Positions 6,869 through 10,850 of a stretch of DNA of 10,850 nucleotides are shown one piece after another (the stretch's first letter is position 1; each line of letters opens with the position of its first letter). The notes under the pieces are model-generated. The model worked only from the letters and a program-made list of their open reading frames with translations. It was not told where the DNA came from and did no database searches. The position numbers and the translations under genes were made by a program. Source of the DNA: Myxococcales bacterium. Lineage in GTDB: Bacteria > Myxococcota_A > UBA9160 > JALSIO01. The stretch covers positions 1 through 10,850 of the forward strand of contig JALSIO010000733.1 of NCBI GenBank assembly GCA_026989995.1, written 5' to 3'.

Positions 6869-9460
6869 TCAGCCGACTTCGGCGAAGCGACGCTCGAGCT
6901 CCTCGAGCACCTCGGCGAGCGTCTGGTACGGCACGAAGGGCACCCCCTCCGCCCGAAGCACCTCGGCCAGGGAATCCTTGGCGAAGATGAGATCCGAGCC
7001 CAGCGCGCCACACCGGTCCGAGACGCGACCGTTGCCGATGTAGACCACCGGCACGCCCGGGTGGCGGCGGCGGAAGGCCTCGATGCGGGCCCGCTTGCAA
7101 AGACCCGTCCCGCAGCTGCAGCGGGGATCGGGGCTCGCGGGCTCGATGCGCCACCGGCCCGCTTCGTAGCGCAGGCGGTTGGCATCGTAGGCGAAGGGAA
7201 CGCCGGTGAGCACGCGCAGCCGCTCCAGGTTGCGGTCGAAGCCGTCCGAGAGGATCCGGAAGGGGATGCCCCTTCGATCGCACCACGCCACGAGCTCCCG
7301 GGCCCCGGGCGAGAGCTCGACCGTGGCGAGGAATGCCTCGAGCTCGTCCTCGGGAATCGCGATCCCGTCGAGGAGCTCGAGGTTGTAGGCCCAGGCGGTG
7401 AGCTCGCCGCGCTCGAAGCGCGCCCAGAGCGCGGGACGCCGGTCGCCGGCGTAGCGCAGCGCGAGGCTCGCCCCCACGTCCTGCACGGCAAAGGTCCCGT
7501 CGAAGTCGCAGAACACGGCGAAGGGCAGGTGTCGGGGAAGCCGGAGCAGGCAGCCCTCCCGGGGGGCGAGGGGGATGTGCAGCCGCCCCGCCGCCACCCG
7601 GGCGCGGGGTGGACTGCCGAGCAGGGGCTCCACCGCCTCCCCGGCACCCGGAGGCGGCGGGACCTCCCGCAGCTCCTCGCCGTCGGCGAGCCGGGCGGCC
7701 GCCACCAGCCAGGCACCCGGCAGTGCCGCGCGCGCCGTGGGCCGATCCGCGGGCCCGAGGGGATCGAGGGCGCGGGCTCCCCCGGCGCGGTCCACCTCCG
7801 CGGCCAGGCGGGCCACCTCGGCCACGAGGGCCCGGTCCTCCGCATCGAGCGCGCCGAGATCGTCCGAGAAGAGCACCATTCCGCCGGTTCCGGCGATGGC
7901 CGCCGCCAGCGCGCGGATCTCCCCCTCCGAGAGCTCCGTCTCGCGCCGCCGGGCGAGCAGGCAGTCCGGATCGTTCACGAACAGCCGCCGGTGCAGGAAG
8001 GCCCGGGCGAAGATGCTGCGCACGGCGTAGCGGGTGGAGGGCTGCGTCTCCTCGATGCCGGGGATCGCCTGTGCGGGCTCGGGATCGAAGCGCGGCGCCA
8101 CGTCCGGACCGATGCGCATTCCGTCCACCACGCCCACGGCGGGCCCGAGCGGGCAGCCGCAGCCGAGGACGAAGGCGTCGTCTCCGCAGCCCCGCCGCAC
8201 CGCCTCGAGGCCCCGGCGGAGCCGCGCAGCCCGCGAGACGCCCGGGTCCGCCGCCTCCGCCCGCATCGCGCCCGCGTAGAGGAAGTCGAGCTTGTGGTAC
8301 TCGAAGCCCATCTCGCGAAGCGCGCGGAAGGTCGCCTCGAGGTGCTCCAGCACCTCGGCACGGGTCGCATCCAGGACGAAGATCCGCGCGTCCTTGGTCC
8401 ACGCGGGGTGGAGCAGGCCGAGGAGCGGCTCTCCGGCACGGCCGAGCACCCACTCCGGGTGGGCCGCGTAGAGGTCGCTGTCCGGCGCGACCAGAAGCGG
8501 CGCCGTCCAGAGACCGGGAACGAAGCCGGCAGCGCGGATCTCCCGGGCCAGCGGCTCCAGCCCGCGCGGGAATCTTTCGTTGGTGCGGGTCCAGTCGCCG
8601 ATCGCGTGCTGGTAGCCGTCGTCGATCTGGACCACGGAGACGGGCAGCTCCTCCCGGGCAGCGGCGAGCGCCTCCAGGTTCCGGAGCACATCCTGCTCGC
8701 GGACGGCGTGGAAGAAGTGGTACCAGGTGCACCAGCCGGCCCCGATCGAGGCGGCGGTGCGCGCCCCCGCGCGCCGCCCGTGCCGCTCGGCCTGCTCCTC
8801 GAGCAGCGGCGCCACCTCGGCTCCGAGGGCCACGCGAACCTCCTCGAGGGCGCGCACCTCCCCCGGCGAAAGCCGGGCGTCCACCACCAGCTCCGCTTCG
8901 AGCGCCACGCCCGCCCCCTCGCGGCGGAGATAGATCACGCCGAAGCTCTCGCCCCGCTCGAGCACGCCGATCACGCAGGCCCCGGCGTCCGGCGCAGGAC
9001 CTCCCACCGCCGAGAGCAGGTGCGACTCGTGCCATCCGCCGCGGTCCTGCGGGACCTCGCCCCGGGCGTGGTGGAAGCCGCGCAGCCAGGCGCCCGAGGG
9101 AAAGGGAGGAGCGGGCGGCTCGTCGAGCCCGCGCGTCCGGCAGGGCGACCACGACTGCCAGCCGTGCTCGAGCAGGCGAAGCCCGGCGGGGCGGTCCGGG
9201 AGGAAGTGGAAGCCGACGACGACCGCCTCGAGCCCGAGGGGGCGGGCGCCCCGGTTCGCCACCACCGGTCGGACGGTGAGCTCACGGGCTCCCCGGTCGA
9301 TCTCGAGCCGAAGCTCGAGGTCGCCGGCGCGGTGCGGTCCCGGCCCGAGCCGGCTGGCCACCTCGACCGGCAGGCCGGCGGCTTCGGTGCGCAGCCCGAG
9401 CCGGCCGCCGAGGACCCGCCCGACGCCCGGGAGCTCGAGGAGGGCCCTCGCGTCCGTCAT
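6869..9460 (-). CDS. Fusion of a TmGalA-like GH36 alpha-galactosidase and a MtnX/PHOSPHO-like HAD phosphatase, 863 aa
   Basis: Residues 1-235 form the N-terminal beta domain typical of GH36. The barrel follows with GWCTWYHFF at 242-250 and QIDDGYQ at 278-284. The predicted nucleophile is D392 in HKLDFLYAGA and the acid/base is D453 in MRIGPDVAP; FVNDPDCLLAR is at 494-504. These blocks closely resemble Thermotoga maritima GalA. A C-terminal beta region ends near 640 (GRLHIPLAPREGCLLRL), and within about 10 residues a complete HAD domain starts. It has FCDFDGTF with D652/D654, motif II RILSDG (S738), a CSCGTGLCK cysteine cluster (781-789) and GNGRVSD (809-815). Its tail is like that of MtnX (LIFAKDSLAEVLRAEGVPF). 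No signal peptide is seen, so it should be cytoplasmic. The GH half may hydrolyse or transfer alpha-galactosyl groups and the HAD half may remove phosphate; the joint substrate is unknown. The ATG at 9460 lacks a Shine-Dalgarno. The frame is unbroken, so this is not a frameshift artefact visible here. Confidence 0.88.
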   Translation of the reverse strand: MTDARALLELPGVGRVLGGRLGLRTEAAGLPVEVASRLGPGPHRAGDLELRLEIDRGARELTVRPVVANRGARPLGLEAVVVGFHFLPDRPAGLRLLEHGWQSWSPCRTRGLDEPPAPPFPSGAWLRGFHHARGEVPQDRGGWHESHLLSAVGGPAPDAGACVIGVLERGESFGVIYLRREGAGVALEAELVVDARLSPGEVRALEEVRVALGAEVAPLLEEQAERHGRRAGARTAASIGAGWCTWYHFFHAVREQDVLRNLEALAAAREELPVSVVQIDDGYQHAIGDWTRTNERFPRGLEPLAREIRAAGFVPGLWTAPLLVAPDSDLYAAHPEWVLGRAGEPLLGLLHPAWTKDARIFVLDATRAEVLEHLEATFRALREMGFEYHKLDFLYAGAMRAEAADPGVSRAARLRRGLEAVRRGCGDDAFVLGCGCPLGPAVGVVDGMRIGPDVAPRFDPEPAQAIPGIEETQPSTRYAVRSIFARAFLHRRLFVNDPDCLLARRRETELSEGEIRALAAAIAGTGGMVLFSDDLGALDAEDRALVAEVARLAAEVDRAGGARALDPLGPADRPTARAALPGAWLVAAARLADGEELREVPPPPGAGEAVEPLLGSPPRARVAAGRLHIPLAPREGCLLRLPRHLPFAVFCDFDGTFAVQDVGASLALRYAGDRRPALWARFERGELTAWAYNLELLDGIAIPEDELEAFLATVELSPGARELVAWCDRRGIPFRILSDGFDRNLERLRVLTGVPFAYDANRLRYEAGRWRIEPASPDPRCSCGTGLCKRARIEAFRRRHPGVPVVYIGNGRVSDRCGALGSDLIFAKDSLAEVLRAEGVPFVPYQTLAEVLEELERRFAEVG

Positions 9461-9467
9461 GGGCGGT

Positions 9468-9473
9468 AGAGTA
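9468..9473 (-). promoter_or_regulatory. Possible -10 box for a leaderless GH36-HAD transcript
   Basis: On the minus strand the hexamer TACTCT (TAnnnT) ends 7 bases before the ATG at 9460, and the intervening accgccc contains no Shine-Dalgarno. This mirrors the spacing seen before lysA. The surrounding GTTACTCTA is the only AT-containing patch in an otherwise extremely GC-rich divergent region. No -35 box is evident. Confidence 0.35.
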
Positions 9474-9477
9474 ACCC

Positions 9478-9492
9478 GGCGCGGGCCGCGCC
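9478..9492. repeat. Dyad GGCGCGG-G-CCGCGCC in the divergent gap
   Basis: Seven-bp perfect inverted repeat around one central G. It lies just upstream of the putative -10 box of the GH36-HAD gene, where a regulator could block or aid that promoter. It could also be chance in GC-only sequence. Confidence 0.4.
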
Positions 9493-9503
9493 CCAGGCTC
9501 GGC

Positions 9504-9523
9504 CCGCCCGATCGCGCGGGCGG
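9504..9523. repeat. Dyad CCGCCCG-(6)-CGGGCGG in the divergent gap
   Basis: Seven-bp perfect inverted repeat with the spacer atcgcg. It can form a hairpin in RNA or be a protein-binding dyad on DNA. Its centre is about 28 bases from the dyad on its left and 31 from the palindrome on its right. Confidence 0.4.
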
Positions 9524-9535
9524 ATGGCGCCGGCA

Positions 9536-9553
9536 GGCGGCCCCGGGGCCGCC
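9536..9553. repeat. Perfect 18-bp palindrome at the midpoint of the divergent gap
   Basis: GGCGGCCCCGGGGCCGCC reads identically on both strands with no spacer. Its centre (9544.5) is within about 5 bases of the middle of the 178-base gap between the two divergent start codons. A dimeric regulator bound here could control both genes; no regulator gene is visible. Confidence 0.5.
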
Positions 9554-9579
9554 CGAAGCACCCCGACCGCGCGAGCCGC

Positions 9580-9610
9580 CCGGACGGTGCGGACTGCCTG
9601 CGCCGTCCGG
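9580..9610 (+). repeat. Hairpin CCGGACGG-(15)-CCGTCCGG in the leader of the methyltransferase gene
   Basis: Eight-bp perfect inverted repeat (9580-9587 and 9603-9610) with a 15-base loop. It ends 28 bases before the ATG of the homocysteine methyltransferase gene. If transcribed it would sit in the 5' leader, and its 3' arm runs into the tandem repeat that carries the ribosome site. Confidence 0.45.
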
Positions 9611-9632
9611 AGCGCCCGGAGCGCCCGGAGCG
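9606..9632 (+). repeat. Three tandem copies of a 9-bp unit CCCGGAGCG
   Basis: Units lie at 9606-9614 (first base T instead of C), 9615-9623 and 9624-9632. Each contains GGAG, so the array supplies three potential Shine-Dalgarno cores in series. Only the last one is at normal distance from the ATG at 9639. Copy number could vary by slippage. Confidence 0.7.
9627..9630 (+). promoter_or_regulatory. Shine-Dalgarno for the homocysteine methyltransferase
   Basis: GGAG in the third 9-bp repeat unit ends 8 bases before the ATG at 9639. An out-of-frame ATG at 9634 overlaps closely, but the 9639 start is in frame with the conserved domain. Confidence 0.55.
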
Positions 9633-9638
9633 GATGCC

Positions 9639-10568
9639 ATGCCCGTTGCCCTCGGAGCCCCCCCGAGCCTCGCCCACCGGCTGCGGGAGGACCGCCCGGT
9701 GCTGCTCGACGGGGCCACGGGGACGGAGCTCGAGCGCCGCGGCATCCCGAGCCCACTGCCGCTCTGGTCCGCCCACGCGCTCCTGACCGCGCCCGAGGAG
9801 GTGCGCGCCGTGCACCGCGCGTACGTCTCCGCCGGAGCCGAGGTGCTGTGCGCCAACACCTTCCGGACCCAGCGCCGGACCCTCTCCACCGCCGGCCTCG
9901 GCGACCGCGCGGGGGCGCTGACCCGCCTCGCCGTGGACCTCGCGCGGGAGGCGGCCGGCGATGCGCCCCGGCCGGTGTTCGTGGTCGGCTCGGCGCCGCC
10001 GCTGCTCGACTGCTACCGCCCGGACCTCACCCCGCCCGACCGGGAGCTCCTTCCGGAGCACGCCGAGCACGCGCGGAACCTCGCCACCGCCGGTGTCGAC
10101 GCGATCCTCGCGGAGACGCACCACACCATCCGGGAGGCCTGCGCCGCCCTGCGCGGCGCGGCCGAGGCCGGGGTGCCGGCGATGGCGAGCTTCGTGTGTC
10201 GGGACGGGGCAGAGCTTCTGTCCGGTGAGCCCCTCGCCGCAGCCCTCCGGGCCGTGGCTCCCTTCGAGCCCATTGCGGTGATGGTCAACTGCCTGCCACC
10301 GGAGCACGTGCCGCCCTGCCTCCCGGTGCTCGCCGCGGCGGGCCGCCCCTTCGGCGTCTACGCCAACCTCGGCGAGCCGGACCCGGTGCAGGGATTCGCG
10401 CGCGCGGCGCTACGGGGGCGGGCGTCGCCCGCGGGCTACGCGGCCGAGGCCGTGCGCTGGCTCCGCGCCGGGGCTCGGCTCGTCGGAGGCTGCTGCGGGA
10501 CCGGGCCGGATCACATCCGCGCCCTGCGCGAGCTCCTCGGCCACGGCAAAGCTCCCCCCGGTCCCTAG
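9639..10568 (+). CDS. Homocysteine S-methyltransferase family protein, 309 aa
   Basis: This family is a zinc-dependent barrel that transfers a methyl group to homocysteine to give methionine, from donors such as S-methylmethionine or betaine. VLLDGATGTELERRG (21-35) is the N-terminal signature. CANTFRTQRRTL (71-82) follows, then MVNCLPPEH with zinc ligand C218, and GGCCGT with C285 and C286 near the C terminus, so all three zinc cysteines are present. The length equals that of stand-alone enzymes of the MmuM type (about 310 aa); there is no cobalamin or folate module as in MetH. The ATG at 9639 follows a GGAG at 8 bases. The frame is open further upstream but reads as Arg/Pro-rich filler across the dyad-rich gap. 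The gene is divergent from the GH36-HAD gene. The methyl donor cannot be read from sequence. The end (GHGKAPPGP) is followed by no clear terminator. Confidence 0.92.
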   Translation: MPVALGAPPSLAHRLREDRPVLLDGATGTELERRGIPSPLPLWSAHALLTAPEEVRAVHRAYVSAGAEVLCANTFRTQRRTLSTAGLGDRAGALTRLAVDLAREAAGDAPRPVFVVGSAPPLLDCYRPDLTPPDRELLPEHAEHARNLATAGVDAILAETHHTIREACAALRGAAEAGVPAMASFVCRDGAELLSGEPLAAALRAVAPFEPIAVMVNCLPPEHVPPCLPVLAAAGRPFGVYANLGEPDPVQGFARAALRGRASPAGYAAEAVRWLRAGARLVGGCCGTGPDHIRALRELLGHGKAPPGP

Positions 10569-10630
10569 GCCCGGCAGACCGCCCGTCCCCCCTTTCCCGG
10601 AGTGGCGGGCCGCACCCGGGGACACAAAAT

Positions 10631-10665
10631 GCGGCACCCGCGGCCGACCCGCAGCCCGGTGCTGC
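10631..10665. repeat. Dyad GCGGCACC-(19)-GGTGCTGC, candidate activator site
   Basis: Inverted repeat of 8 bp with one mismatch (10631-10638 against 10658-10665). If transcription starts about 12 bases after the GC of the -12 box, it lies roughly 125-160 bases upstream, the usual distance for enhancer-binding activators of sigma-54. The GCACC/GGTGC cores resemble NtrC half-sites, but the spacing is far too wide for a standard NtrC site. Confidence 0.35.
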
Positions 10666-10727
10666 TGCCCGAATGCGCCGTCGTTTCGGCCACCCTGCGG
10701 CCGCTGCCGACGCGACACAGCCGGCCC

Positions 10728-10757
10728 GCCTGCGGGGCGCGCACCCGCTCCGCAGGC
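10728..10757. repeat. Dyad GCCTGCGG-(14)-CCGCAGGC before the sigma-54 promoter
   Basis: Perfect 8-bp inverted repeat with a 14-base spacer, ending 6 bases before the -24 element. It could be a regulator site or a hairpin terminating transcription from the methyltransferase gene, though no T-tract follows. Confidence 0.4.
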
Positions 10758-10763
10758 CGGGGC

Positions 10764-10778
10764 TGGCACACCCCTTGC
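10764..10778 (+). promoter_or_regulatory. Sigma-54 (RpoN) -24/-12 promoter
   Basis: TGGCAC, five bases (acccc), then TTGC followed by T matches the core TGGCAC-N5-TTGCW, with exactly 10 bases between the invariant GG (10765-10766) and GC (10777-10778). Transcription would start near 10790 and run out of the window. It lies in a non-coding region oriented toward the next gene. RpoN promoters need an ATP-dependent enhancer-binding activator, so the off-window gene should be tightly regulated. Confidence 0.8.
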
Positions 10779-10850
10779 TCTCCGTGAGGGGCGAGAGCCA
10801 CGGATCGAAGGGTCCCCGCGCCCGGGCCGAGTACCCCTCCCCTCGCATAG

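Larger units (their letters stand above)
10569..10850. other. Non-coding upstream region of an off-window gene
   Basis: I see no gene in these 282 bases. They hold two dyads (10631-10665 and 10728-10757), a short CCGAA/TTCGG dyad (10669-10689) and a sigma-54 promoter at 10764-10778 directed to the right. There is no T-tracted terminator after the methyltransferase stop. The final 70 bases would be the 5' leader of the next gene, whose start lies beyond the edge. Confidence 0.6.

Noticed and set aside
6799..7845. N-terminal extension of the FAD oxidoreductase frame (total 798 codons)
   Set aside because: It overlaps the GH36-HAD gene in another frame, has no recognisable domain, and the GTG at 6798 has a good Shine-Dalgarno directly before the FAD-binding motif.
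6518..9469. A 983-codon open frame on the plus strand, antisense to the GH36-HAD gene, and several other 300-600-codon antisense frames
   Set aside because: They read as low-complexity Arg/Pro/Gly/Ala or charged filler without domains. Stop codons are rare in all frames at this GC, and the opposite strand carries clear catalytic motifs.
9490..9530. Possible SAH riboswitch before the methyltransferase gene, because CCAGGCTCGG resembles its 3' P1 strand
   Set aside because: The conserved GAGGAGCGCTGC partner and the following pseudoknot strand are not in the right places, so the match is a short chance similarity.
9461..9889. Upstream extension of the GH36-HAD frame by 143 codons
   Set aside because: It runs through the divergent gap and the start of the methyltransferase gene on the opposite strand, with biased filler composition. 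The ATG at 9460 begins the conserved beta domain region.
10568..10611. GGCCCG/CGGGCC pairing after the methyltransferase stop as a terminator
   Set aside because: A 6-bp stem with a 32-base loop and no T-tract is not convincing in GC-rich DNA.
10784..10850. A GTG-started open frame running to the right edge as the next gene
   Set aside because: The GTG lies between the -12 box and the expected transcription start of the sigma-54 promoter, so it could not be translated from that transcript, and no ribosome site precedes it.

Overview
This is a very GC-rich window (roughly three quarters G+C by eye) with tightly packed bacterial genes. It carries no rRNA, tRNA, CRISPR or insertion sequence that I can recognise. 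The host is probably a Gram-negative bacterium of the old deltaproteobacterial type (Myxococcota, Binatota or similar). This is inferred from four things: high GC, MutS2, an E. coli-type LysA, and a near-perfect sigma-54 (-24/-12) promoter at the right edge, which argues against Actinobacteria. No marker gene fixes the taxon.

Left part, rightward. The window opens inside mutS2 (ends at 1643), which encodes the ATPase, coiled-coil and C-terminal Smr domains. lysA (1689-2987), diaminopimelate decarboxylase of the lysine pathway, follows 45 bases later. It has no Shine-Dalgarno but has a TAnnnT box 8 bases before its ATG, so it may be transcribed as a leaderless mRNA. A 247-base gap then holds a GC-rich hairpin and a perfect match to the KstR-type TetR operator pattern TnnAACnnGTTnnA. 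Next comes a two-gene oxidative module: a KshA-like Rieske oxygenase (3235-4185) and a soluble cytochrome P450 (4265-5452). Operator and enzyme pair together suggest sterol or steroid-like oxidation under a TetR regulator; the substrate is not shown by the sequence.

Middle part, leftward. The P450 meets a convergent FAD-dependent, HemY-like oxidoreductase (6798 down to 5449). The two stop codons share one CTAG tetranucleotide, and there is no room for a terminator. Seventy bases upstream of the oxidoreductase is an 863-residue protein (9460 down to 6869). It joins a TmGalA-like GH36 alpha-galactosidase to a MtnX/PHOSPHO-like HAD phosphatase in one continuous reading frame, with the main catalytic motifs of both halves visible. 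This fusion is the most unusual gene in the window and the best candidate for an undescribed activity.

Right part, rightward. A 178-base divergent gap holds a series of dyads, including a perfect 18-bp palindrome near its midpoint and a 9-bp tandem repeat. It separates the fusion gene from a homocysteine S-methyltransferase (9639-10568) with all three zinc cysteines. The last 282 bases contain no gene. They hold a sigma-54 promoter (10764-10778) pointing out of the window, with dyads upstream that could bind an activator.
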